Positions 33,050 through 41,939 of a stretch of 64,000 nt of DNA are shown in pieces (position 1 is the stretch's first letter; each line of letters opens with the position of its first letter). Source of the DNA: Trissonchulus latispiculum. Taxonomy: Eukaryota > Nematoda > Enoplea > Enoplida > Ironidae. The position numbers and the translations under genes are program-made. Under the pieces are notes generated by a model, which saw only the letters and a program-made list of their open reading frames with translations, made no database searches and had not been told where the DNA came from. The stretch lies in assembly GCA_030248195.1 (NCBI GenBank), contig JASAND010021304.1, positions 62,001 to 126,000 of the forward strand. Direction: 5' to 3'.

Positions 33050-33220
33050 ACTCGCCCAGAAATGGATCCTTTCAAATAGTTTTATCATTCATGAAACAAC
33101 TTCTAGAAAAATCATCATTTTCAACTAATATTTCACACTGGAATGAAGTGCAACTCTCGTAGGTGCTTTACGTGTTCTGTATTTAAAGAAGGTAACTGCT
33201 ACAAAGGATATTACAGTAAT
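33050..33220 (+). pseudogene. Penelope-like element, linker before GIY-YIG domain (part 1)
   Basis: With one frame change, the + strand encodes a pattern typical of Penelope-like retroelements ahead of the endonuclease: a basic HSRNNF-like stretch, then GMKCNSRRCFTC, then FKEGNCYKGYYSN. The C-x4-C-x2-C arrangement is the zinc-like linker of these elements. In-frame stops show it is dead. It is cut at 33,220 by the inverted-repeat element and continues at 34,810. Confidence 0.6.
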
Positions 33221-34809
33221 ACTAAAGTCTGACCAAAAATTCTTGGAACCGAACTGTGAGCGCCTGTCCTGAGTTAACCTTTGAAGTTAGTCAGTATAAA
33301 GTATATATTTTTAGAAACCTCAGGAGGGGGAGAATCCGGTAAAACCATCATATCCGGTCTATATCCGGTTATCGGATGCCAAATCGATAAAAACGCTTCA
33401 AATTCGGAAAGAGTATGCTAATTAATTCATATTCTAGCATATTGGTCCTTGGCCAAAGACATCTCCGAAAATCCGGTCAAATCCGGTCCATGTCCGGCAA
33501 CCGGATGTCTAGGTCACAAAAACTGTACAGCAAGATGGGTAGGTCTTACAGTTTCGCTGATTGAATTTTGGACTCAGGGGGTCGATATTAGTCAAAATGC
33601 GAAGTTTTGTCCGATTTGGACAAAAATTGCGTGATCTTTGGTCGTCTCTGGTTCGAAAAAACCGGAAAAATAGGTTTTTCCGGTCTGGTGCTCGGAATCG
33701 CGGATTAAAAATGTTAGGTTTTGGCACAATGAATATTTGGGAGGCTACTTTCATTTTACCGGTGTCAAAGTAATCGAATATATATCCGGTCGATTTCCGG
33801 TTCTTAACTTTGAAATTTGAGATTTCATGGGCTATTATCTCAGTATCCGGTTGGTCCGGAAGCCAAATTATTTCATTAAAATGTTATTAGGCTTATCCCT
33901 AACAAACCACAACCTCAATTTACTTCATATCTGCTGTAACTTTTGAATTATGGAGTTTCAAAAATGGTTAAAAAATAACTTATATGGCATGCGACAAAGC
34001 TAAGCGTATAGGATCAAATCTCATGTCCGGTTTAGCAATTAGACGAAACAAGCAAAATCAGCCCACTTTTAAAACGCTATCATTCAAAAATTACAGCAGA
34101 CGTGAAGTAATTTGAGGTTGATGTTTGTTAGGGATACACGAAATATCATCTCAATGAAATAATTTGACTTCCGGACCAACCGGATACTGAGATAATACGT
34201 AGCCCATGAAATCTCAAATTTCAAAGCTCAGAACCGGAAATCGACAGGATATTCGATTACTTTGACACCGGTAAAATAAAAGTAGTCTCCCAAATATTCA
34301 TTGTGCCAAAACCTAACATTTTTAATCCGCGATTCCGAGCACCAGACCGGAAAAACCTATTTTTCCGGTTTTTTCGAACCAGAGACGACCATAGATCACA
34401 CAAGTTTGGTCCAAATCCGACAAAACTTCGCATTTTGACTAATATCGACTCCCTGAGTCCAAAATTCAATCAGCGAAACTGTAAGACCTACCCATCTTGC
34501 TGTACAGTTTTTGTGACCTAGACATCCGGTTGCCGGACATGGACCGGATGTGACCGGTTTTTATGAGATGTCTTTGGCCAAGGACCAATATGCTAGAATA
34601 TGAATTAATTAGCATATTCTTTCCGAATTTGAAGTGTTTTTATCGATTTGGCATCCGGTAACCGCATATAGACCGGGTATGATGGTCTTACCGGGTTCTC
34701 CTCCTCCTGAGGTTTCTAAAAATATATACTTTATATAGACTAACTTCAAAGGTTACCTCAGGACAAGCGCTCACAGTTCGGTTCCAAGAATTTTTGGTCA
34801 GACTTTAGT
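33221..34809. mobile_element. Near-perfect 1.59-kb foldback (palindromic) element
   Basis: Two arms of about 740 bp (about 33,221-33,965 and 34,070-34,809) are close reverse complements separated by about 100 bp. The outer ends are ACTAAAGTCTGACCAAAAA and its complement. The paired ORFs at 33,561-33,773 (+) and 34,257-34,469 (-) are the same peptide seen from both arms and are not genes. tccggt words are frequent in the arms. It is inserted into the Penelope-like element. A fragment of the same end occurs at 55,803. No TSD is seen. Confidence 0.9.
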
Positions 34810-34906
34810 TTTCCAATAAATAATAAAGCTGACGTACCTATCAACTGTACGGAAAATGTTATTTATTTAGTCACATGCACTGAATGTAGACTCCAGTACA
34901 TAGGTG
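34810..34906 (+). pseudogene. Penelope-like element GIY-YIG endonuclease, N-terminal half
   Basis: The frame reads NNKADVPINCTENVIYLV and then TCTECRLQYIG. This is the 'NVIYL-C-x2-C-x2-QYIG' opening of the GIY-YIG endonuclease of Penelope-like elements (here the catalytic YIG strand). It is interrupted exactly after YIG by the G-rich element at 34,907. Confidence 0.75.
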
Positions 34907-35332
34907 CATAGGTTAACGGGGGGGGGTCTGGGGGGGTCCAAGCCCCCCCAGCCCGGACAAGGTACAAGCCCTATCGCCGTCAGAAACAAGGGGTAACGGT
35001 AAAATGGCCAGGGGGTAACCAAAAATAGCCAGAAAAAATTAGTTTTTACAGTAAAATTTCAAAAAATTGCCGGCTTCGCCGGAATTTTTTTAGCTAAAAT
35101 GTTTAATTTTTCGGGAAAATCGGGCAAAATTTTGAGATTTTTGTGAAAAATTAAAGATTTTTTGCAAATTTTTACAAAATTTGCAAATTTTAATACGATT
35201 AGCGTTAATTTTTCGAAAAATTTTACAAATTTTTTCTTGCGGTACAAGCCCTCCTGAAAATTTTTGTTCGAGGTACAAGCCACCTCAAAATTTTTGGGGG
35301 ACAAGCCCCCCCAGGACCCGACCCTATGTTAA
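34907..35332 (-). mobile_element. G-rich hAT-like element, family G2, inside the Penelope-like element
   Basis: Begins CATAGGTTAACGGGG and ends CCCTATGTTAATG, with G/C runs and an A+T-rich core that includes the hairpin CCGGCTTCGCCGG (about 35,071). The flanks cataggtg and tatgggtg look like a decayed 8-bp duplication. Removing the element with one copy restores the GIY-YIG reading frame. Confidence 0.8.
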
Positions 35333-35475
35333 TGTATGGGTGGAACAGGTAGGAAGCTTAAAGTTAGAGTTAATGAGCACAATAATAGTATTAAGAACCC
35401 TTTTACGGCAAATTGTAAGACACTTGCAGCACATTTTAAAATCGATGAATGTAAGCACTTCTATGTACAAATAAT
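35333..35475 (+). pseudogene. Penelope-like element GIY-YIG endonuclease, C-terminal half
   Basis: The frame continues GGTGRKLKVRVNEHNNSIKN...AAHF...FYVQIIE. This has the T-x-R-x-L-x-x-R-x-x-E-H-x-x-x-I motif (catalytic Arg and Glu region) of GIY-YIG domains. No reverse transcriptase part is present in the window, so the element is 5'-truncated. Confidence 0.75.
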
Positions 35476-35549
35476 TGAAGCATTTTTTGTTTTTTATTTG
35501 TATTTGGCATAGCATCGTTGGGTACAAAAGGAGACCCGATAGATGCTGC

Positions 35550-35700
35550 TCTCCGCCGACAACTGAAAGGCAGTCAAGAAGAAGTGGAGAAGCGAAGGCC
35601 AAGCACAGAAAACAAGGCCCCCAAGCCAGACTGACATGCGGTTATTGGCCAGGGTCAGCACTGCTGAAGTAGCCTCAGTCACTCTCAAGGTAGCTGTCGT
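35550..35700 (+). repeat. Dispersed repeat, copy 2
   Basis: Related to 15,335-15,475 (shared cccccaagc, ctgacatgcggttattgg, cagtcact). The identity is unknown. Confidence 0.55.
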
Positions 35701-36570
35701 CGTTTATCCGACGACAACTGCCCCCCGCTTATCAACAGTGACTAGGATGGCTGAAACCTAGCCTGGCTTGCTCGCAAAGCCTTGAAGAAAAGGTGGCTGC
35801 AGAAAAGGGACGAGCTCTCAAATAGGATGGATTGGCAAACTGCCTTCCATGTAGAAGTGTACTTATTTTAAAAAACAAGAAAAATAAATGGCTTAAACAC
35901 ACGCTGAGATTCGCGCGGCAATTAGATAAATCTCATTATAGTTTGTTACTGCTGAAAAGGTGCAGATAGATTGTCAATAAACTTGGGGGACCTTTTTCAC
36001 CCCCAAGCATATTGCCAAAACCCCCAGCTTCCTAGATATCAACATAGGTCTGTAGTCATTAGCTATAATTAACTATAATGGTGACATTAGCTTACAGAGT
36101 CAACCTTCGGAGTTTGTACATAAATCTACAATGCCTATAAAGATGTCATCTCATAATATTTGTTGCTGTATTAATTGAAGCATTTCAGGTCTCTGGTGAT
36201 CCACCGTTCGATAAGAAGACTCGTACAGAAAGAGAAGCATACTGGATAAAAACGGTTAAAAACTAAAACACCTTCTGGCCTTAATGAACTAGTAATCGGG
36301 GAAAATTACAACAAAACGGCACTAGAAAATCACACCTGAATCTGCCTAACCATAATAATACGCGTACTAAAACAAACCGAATACATAAAACAAATACCGT
36401 AACAGAAACAGATATAAATACCTTTTATCACGATAATACTACACATAAATACGTATATGACACTGTTAATAAACTGTAAAAACAATTAAAGCTTGCACTC
36501 ATCATTAATGAAAGTGATTAAAACAACCCTAAATATGATTTAGTCAGAGATGTAGCCGAAGGTAAGTTAA
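35701..36570. other. No gene recognised
   Basis: A+T-rich sequence between the dispersed repeat and the LINE. Nothing supportable; it may include decayed upstream LINE sequence. Confidence 0.4.
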
Positions 36571-36574
36571 ACCA

Positions 36575-38180
36575 AATAAAGTCTGGGGGCCCATCGCAGC
36601 TCCAACACACCTGTACACGCCAGAGAAAGTCCAAAATCGGGCTTGCAGGATCATAACTGGCTGCTACAACTCATCTCCTGTGGAGGCACTCCAGATGGAA
36701 GCTGGAGTAATGCCGCTGAGATCCCGTGTACAGTTCCTATCCGCCAAGGCTTACGAAAAAAGCCTACGACTGCCCCCCAGCAATCTGAGGTACTGCAGCT
36801 GAATAGCCGGGGGTCAGACTTAGAACCCTCAAAAGCCAACCAAACTGGAGAACCGAAGTCAGTAAAACCGTCAATGAAACCTGCCTCCAACCGAGAGCCT
36901 CTCTGCCTGCTACCGCCAACTCCCCCTTGGGAAACTCAGATCGGTGGTGGAGACAGACTCCACGTTAGCGAAGAACTGCCAAAAATCACTGGCGCCGGAT
37001 ACAAGAAGAAACATGTGCGCAGAAGCTATCTCCAGGGCTACCCAGAGTCGACTTGAGGATCTGGACGGATGGCTCAGCGGAGTCTGGAACTAGCAAAGGC
37101 GGAAGCGGGGTACTCATCTTCGACAACCGAATAGGCAGACGGAACCATCTGGCTTTTGCAGCTGGAAGAGTGTGCTCCAGCTACAGTGCGGTCGGCTGCC
37201 CATCAAGGGCTCAAATGGCTCCAACGGAACTACATCACTGCTGACTGCAGTCTGATCAGGATCTACACTGACTTACTGTCCCATGTTGAACGCCTCTCCA
37301 ATGGACTTCGCCTCCCAGCCACTAACCTGGAGCAGAGACTTTGGCAGCAGCTGGAGCCATACATTAACACGGGGTCCGATTCTGGGGGGGTCTACCCCGA
37401 CCTCGGCGAGGAGTCTACCCCTGAAAAATTCCAAAATTTTAAGGGGGTCTGCTCCGAAATTAGCAAAAATCGCGAATGTTTAACGTTTTTGACCAAAAAT
37501 TAGAAAACTATTACAATTTTTAGCGATTTTTAAGAAAGTTTTTGAAAAAATCTCTGAAATTTGCTAAAAAATTACCAATTTTCAATGAAAATTGCTGAGG
37601 GGTCTACCCTTTTTTCCTTTGTGGACGAGAGGGTCTGCCAATTTTCCTTTTTGCTGAGGGGGTCTACCCGTTTTTTGTCGGGCTGGGGGAGGGTCTGCAC
37701 CCCCCCCATTCCCCCCCACGTTATCCTATGGTTGGAGCTGTTCGCTCAGGCTGAGATACAGGCCCAGATAATGTGGGTCCCTTAGCCACTGCGGCGTGAG
37801 AGGTAACGAGAAAGCCGACAGTTTGGCCAGAAATGGTAGTAGAATGGGGCAGGACCTGGTCACAATCGATCTCCCAACAGCTACTGCTATCCTGAGGAGG
37901 GAAACAACGTCGGCGTGGCATACTGGACTGAGCAACGACAGATCCAGGACATTATTTGGTCCCAGCTAACCGCGAAATGGGCATCCCCAAGGCCCACCGA
38001 ACTCTACAGTCACATCTGCGAACTGGTATTAATCTCTCCTCCTAGCCCAATACAGGCATACTATTGATCCAGCTGGCTGTCACTCCCCCCTTTGCCCTGA
38101 CTGCCTACAGGAAGAATCACCCGAGCATTTGATCTTGAGCTGCCCCAGGAAATCGATAACCCGGCGTACCCACCTCGACT
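36575..38180 (+). pseudogene. Non-LTR retrotransposon (I/R1-like) 3' part with RNase H, dead
   Basis: The segment opens with a C-terminal reverse-transcriptase signature, VQNRACRIITGCYN then PVEALQMEAGVMPL (about 36,625-36,730). Next comes an RNase HI domain starting LRIWTDGSAESG...GGSGVLIF (37,053-37,115, catalytic Asp in TDGS). It continues in another frame with AAHQGLKWLQRNYI and IYTDLLSHVERL. After an inserted G-rich element (37,358-37,730) it resumes as LFAQAEIQAQI. It ends with the C-x2-C...H...C motif CPDCLQEESPEHLILSCPR (about 38,095-38,155). Several frameshifts and stops make it a fossil. RNase H plus the terminal CCHC-like motif fits the I or R1 group. The reverse-transcriptase core itself is missing. 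Confidence 0.8.
37358..37730 (+). mobile_element. G-rich hAT-like element, family G2, inside the LINE
   Basis: Runs from CATACATTAACACGGGG to ACGTTATCCTATG. It is nearly the same as the copies at 20,326 and 21,204. The flanks are gctggagc and gttggagc (8 bp, one mismatch). It splits the RNase H frame of the LINE, so it is younger than the LINE. Confidence 0.9.
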
Positions 38181-38599
38181 GCTTCCAAGTGTAGCTAATA
38201 TGTCAACTACTTTGGATTTTTCTTGGGCTTGCATCACTTTTAAATTATTAGTCAAAACATTCTTTACCTTCAACAGGTTAACCTTTTACACAACTTTTTG
38301 TGGCAAATCTTATGCCAAATTTGAGTCTAAATTCACATCTCCAGACTTCCAAAAAACCTTGTAAGATTGCCAACTGGCTGCTTATAAATTCGGGTATCTA
38401 GCCTCACTGAGTTAGTCCGTGTACTGGAATTGTGGTGGAAGTGTAAAGTAAAGTGATTGGGACTCAGAGTGTTATTGGGACTCAGAGTGTTATAGGCTGT
38501 ATTTAGTTGGAACTAGATACCGTGGAACAGGAGTCTACACAAGGCCTGGCCGTCCTGTGGTATGACCCTCCCGGGGTGTTGGACTTCCTCCGGGTTTAG
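38181..38599. other. No gene recognised
   Basis: The likely 3' end or flank of the dead LINE. Contains a short direct duplication gggactcagagtgttat (about 38,458 and 38,476). Confidence 0.4.
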
Positions 38600-38835
38600 C
38601 CCGGCTATATGGTCTCACCGATTGGCCCCAGATATGATGATGATGATCCCTTCTGATGTTATTCCTGAGTTGCCTGTTGAGTCGTCGATGTTCAGCGTTG
38701 ACGTTGCTGTTTCTGTTAGGAAATCGATTTCTGCGCTCTTCAACCAGATCAACTTCAACCTTCAACCATGCAATATAATTTCTTGATCTCTGCTCGATGA
38801 ACTAAGTACACGACCGGCCGAATTTCGGACGTTTT
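38600..38835 (-). pseudogene. RTE-like LINE fragment, endonuclease/RT linker
   Basis: Read on minus, it encodes NVRNSAGRVLSSSSRDQEI and then VEERRNRFPNRNSNVNAEH. These align with NVRGVADRVLGSVNREQDV and VEERRVRFPHRTRIVSAEH of the larger LINE at 47.6-50.06 kb. Same family, short fragment. Confidence 0.75.
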
Positions 38836-38839
38836 CAGA

Positions 38840-39516
38840 TTTCACTTTTTTCCGAACCCCCACCCCCACTTTTTTCGCCAGCCACCACACCTTATGCTCT
38901 AGCCGATTTTCCAAACCACCCCAAAAATGTTTAGGAGCCCCCGCCCCTCTGTCCCCAAGGGGGGGGGGCATAGTTTCCTTTGGGGGTGGGGGGGTGGGGG
39001 GGGGAGTAGTTGAGGTCGGGTAGGGGGAGAGGGGGGTCTGGCCTCTCCGTGGGGGGTCTCACAGGGGGTAAACTGTAGCCTGGTACACCTATGAGTGGGG
39101 GGCCGGCGCCGGGGAGGGGACCCAAAAGTGAGGGGGGAATCTAAATTCTAAAGTGGTCTAAAACATAGGTGTACCTTGAGAAAACGTTGGGGGAGGGGGT
39201 AGCCGAAATTAGGGTGGGTGGGGTCAGCCGTGTGGGGTGGGGTCCGGAAAATTTTTGGGGGGGGGGGGGGGGGGGGGTAAAAAAATTTATTCGTCAAAAA
39301 TTTAGAAAAAATTTGCAAATTTGCTAAACAAGCGTTATTTCCAACTAAAAATCAACAATATTTCTTTATTTTTGCTCATTTATTCGAAAAACTAGGATTT
39401 TTTGCAAAAATTTCGAATTTTTACTAATTTTGAGGCAAAATTTTTAAAATTTTGGAGGCGAGGTCTGGCAAATTTGGGTGGGTGGGGTCTGGTATTTGGC
39501 CATTTGGGGGTGGGTT
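38840..39516. mobile_element. G/C-run element cluster
   Basis: Repeated G-runs (38,958-39,075, 39,185-39,280) with A+T-rich sequence. The terminal-looking word cataggtgtacc and its complement ggtacacctatg occur at 39,162 and 39,081. At least one non-autonomous element, with boundaries uncertain. Confidence 0.45.
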
Positions 39517-39520
39517 CTGC

Positions 39521-40573
39521 ACCGTGGTTGACCTAGCAGCTCCCCAACAGCACCCACATCTGAAACTGTTCCCCGAATTATGCACTATTTATGCACAGTA
39601 ATATTAGCTAATTCCTAATTTTTGCACACCCAGTATTAATTCTCTAAACGTTAAAATCAATTTTGCACCGGGGAGGTGCGAGCTAAACTGTAACACCTCC
39701 CTAAAATTAGAGAAACTACTACAGATTGCTTCCAGATGCAGCTATGAATTTTGCACACCCATCAATGATTTATGCACACATACAAACTAATGAAATATCA
39801 CTCCTTTTGAAGAATTTTATTCAATAATTCTAATTTGGTTTTCTCAATAGCTACAGACTGGTTTAGCTACAAGTTCTCTGCAGTCTTACCGGGGGGGGGG
39901 GGGGGAATTGGCACAGGTCACAAGGTGTAAGGTGGAGGTGGGGGGAGGGTTGGGGCGGGGGGTACATCCCCTTAGCCTTTTTTCAACCCTCCCCAAAACA
40001 TTTTGGAGGGGACGCCCCCCCCCCCAACTGGGGGGGGGGGGGGGGTGGGGGGGGTCGCGAGAAATGGTCACAATTTGGGTATTTTTAGTCGTAAAAATAA
40101 AAATTAAAATAAAAATTTGTCATTTTGGTGGGGGGTTCCCCCTCACCCCCCCTAACACATCAATGGCAATGATGCTTTCATTCACTTCAAGTCCCCCGCC
40201 AGTGCAGTCAAACTTCGGATGAATTTGAAGCCAATCAGTAGCTATCGAGAAAACCAAGTTAAAATTATTGAATAAATTCTTCAAAAGGAGTGATATTTTA
40301 TTAGTTCTTATGTGTGCATAAATCGTAGATGGGTGTGCAAAATTCTTAGCAGCATATGAAAGTAGTCTAGTAGTTTTTCGAATTTTAGGGAGGTGTTGCA
40401 GTTTAGCTCGCACCTCCCTGGTGCAAAATTAATTTTAACGAGTAGACAATTAATACGGAATGTGCAAAAATTAGGAATTAGCTAAAATTGCAGTGCATAA
40501 ATAGTGCATAATTCGGAGTAGAGTTTCAGACGTGGGTGCTGGCGGGGAGCTGCTAGGTCAACCACGGTCTGCC
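39521..40573. mobile_element. Foldback element, ~350-bp arms
   Basis: The arm 39,521-39,870 (gtggttgacctagcagctcc... to ttttctcaatagctac) is the reverse complement of 40,215-40,573 (gtagctatcgagaaaac... to ggagctgctaggtcaaccac). The pairing is close to complete. The loop (39,871-40,214) holds two G/C-run blocks. No ORF of note. A non-autonomous foldback transposon or two inverted copies. Confidence 0.85.
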
Positions 40574-41240
40574 ACCAAAATTTCGAGGGTGGGGTCGGCA
40601 CTTTTCCATTTGGGGGGAGGGGTTCCCCCCCACCCCCCACCCCCAGGTACACCTATGGTCTAAAATCGCTAAAAATGCATTAAAATAGCCTGTTTTCCAC
40701 ATACACTGCTATGACTATGTTTAAAAGTGCCCAAAAATCAAGTTTTAGCACCAAAAAAGGCGATTTTTGACCACAAAATTCCGGCGAAGCCGAAAATTTT
40801 GACCAAAAATCTTAAATTCCTTAAAATTTGACATTTTCTGGGCACCTTATAGTGAGTGGTGGGGAAGCCCAAAAAAGTAGGGGTGGGGCCGAGTGGGGGG
40901 GGGGGGGGTAACCCAAAAAGTGGGAAGGGGCCGCCCCCCTACTCCCCCAGTAAAAGCTAGCCCAGCGGTTTTAAAGCGATTTTAAGTAAAAATTTCAGGA
41001 AAATGTTTCAAAAAATGACAATATTGGGCAAATTTTCGGTAACTTTTTGGCTCCAAAAAGGACCGGCCCGGGGGGGTCTTCAACTTCTGGGGGGCTCCGC
41101 CCCCCGGACCCCCCCGTGTGCTTCTTGTGTAAATTCTCCATGCTTTGCTTCCCTCACGGGATATCGTTGTTTTCCAATTGGCAAGTAAACTAACCTTTCC
41201 ATACACAATATTAATTTTATTGTAAAAATATTTTGTTCCT
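40574..41240. mobile_element. G/C-run element remnants
   Basis: G-runs at 40,612-40,645 and 40,895-40,910, and a C-run at 41,098-41,117. Includes the hairpin-like CCGGCGAAGCCG (40,781-40,792), an imperfect relative of the CCGGCTTCGCCGG core. Boundaries unclear. Confidence 0.4.
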
Positions 41241-41249
41241 GGAAAAAGC

Positions 41250-41480
41250 ATTTTTACCCCCCCCCCCCCGGAAAAATTTGGTTACCCCCCCAGAAAAATT
41301 TTTCAGCGGGCCCCCCCCCTTTTCAAAATCCTGGATCCGCCACTGCCGGGGGGGGGGGGGATTGAGTGGAAGTAGGCGAAAGTTGGGGGAGGGACTAGGG
41401 AGGGTAAACAAAAAATTCTCGAGGGGGGGGGGCAAAGGGGGTCGAATATTTTGGAAGCAGGAACAGGAAAGCAATGTAAA
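41250..41480. mobile_element. hAT-like element end(s), C/G-rich
   Basis: Up to 41,345 the sequence ends ...TTTTCAAAATCCTGGATCCGCCACTG, read inversely CAGTGGCGGATCCAGGATTTTG. This is a terminal sequence of the same style as the intact hAT-type element at 57,548 (CAGTGGCGCACCCAG). A related end stands at 50,612-50,635. G-run sequence continues to about 41,440. Confidence 0.5.
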
Positions 41481-41654
41481 GTAAAGGGGCGCGAAAAATT
41501 TTGGATTAAGTATATATATACGTACTGATGCACTAATTTCTGGAGCATTTCAGTACAATTTCTTTGTGTTTATGATAAATCTAATCGCTTAAAGTTTTTC
41601 TTCCTGCCAAATTTTTCCATGTGGCAAAACCATATCGGGGGGCGCCCTCCGTCT

Positions 41655-41771
41655 CCGTGTATGTATGTATATATCTATATATCTATATATATCTACGCTG
41701 GAAATTTTGTTTAAATTTTATTTTGTCTACATGTTTGTTTACGTATTTTACATAGTGTGTTATAGTGTGCC
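41655..41771 (+). promoter_or_regulatory. Presumed 5' flank/UTR of SCFD2
   Basis: A short TATA/CTATATAT-rich tract (41,660-41,692), then a T-rich stretch to the ATG at 41,772. No definite core promoter can be fixed. Confidence 0.3.
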
Positions 41772-41939
41772 ATGGCAGTTGATACTATTATTAGTCTTTC
41801 TTGGCTTGAACTAATTAAGCGAATAAAGCAGGCTGTTTTGTTCACTGATTCAGAATTAGCGGAGATTTGCCATTTGAAAAGTCTTAATCAGCTTTTTCAA
41901 TCCGGTTGCTTGAGAGCTCAGCAGATATCTCCCTTTGAG
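41772..41939 (+). CDS. SCFD2: SCFD2 exon 1 (residues 1-56)
   Basis: ATG in the context GTGCCATGG; donor GAG|gtttgt. It encodes a W-x-x-L-I-x-R-I-K-Q-A-V-L helix and ...ISPFE, matching the N-terminal pattern of SCFD2 (W..VLAKVKRAV ... FE). The phase-0 end fits exon 2 nearly 12 kb away. Confidence 0.8.

Noticed and set aside
32944..33162. Plus-strand 72-codon ORF with a hydrophobic segment, divergent from cassette ORF A
   Set aside because: It was tempting as a membrane protein driven by the inverted TATA motif. However, its second half overlaps, in another frame, the Penelope-like element linker, so most of it is probably a shadow.
33561..34469. Paired ORFs of 70 codons on opposite strands
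   Set aside because: The same sequence read from the two arms of one palindrome. No coding signal beyond that.
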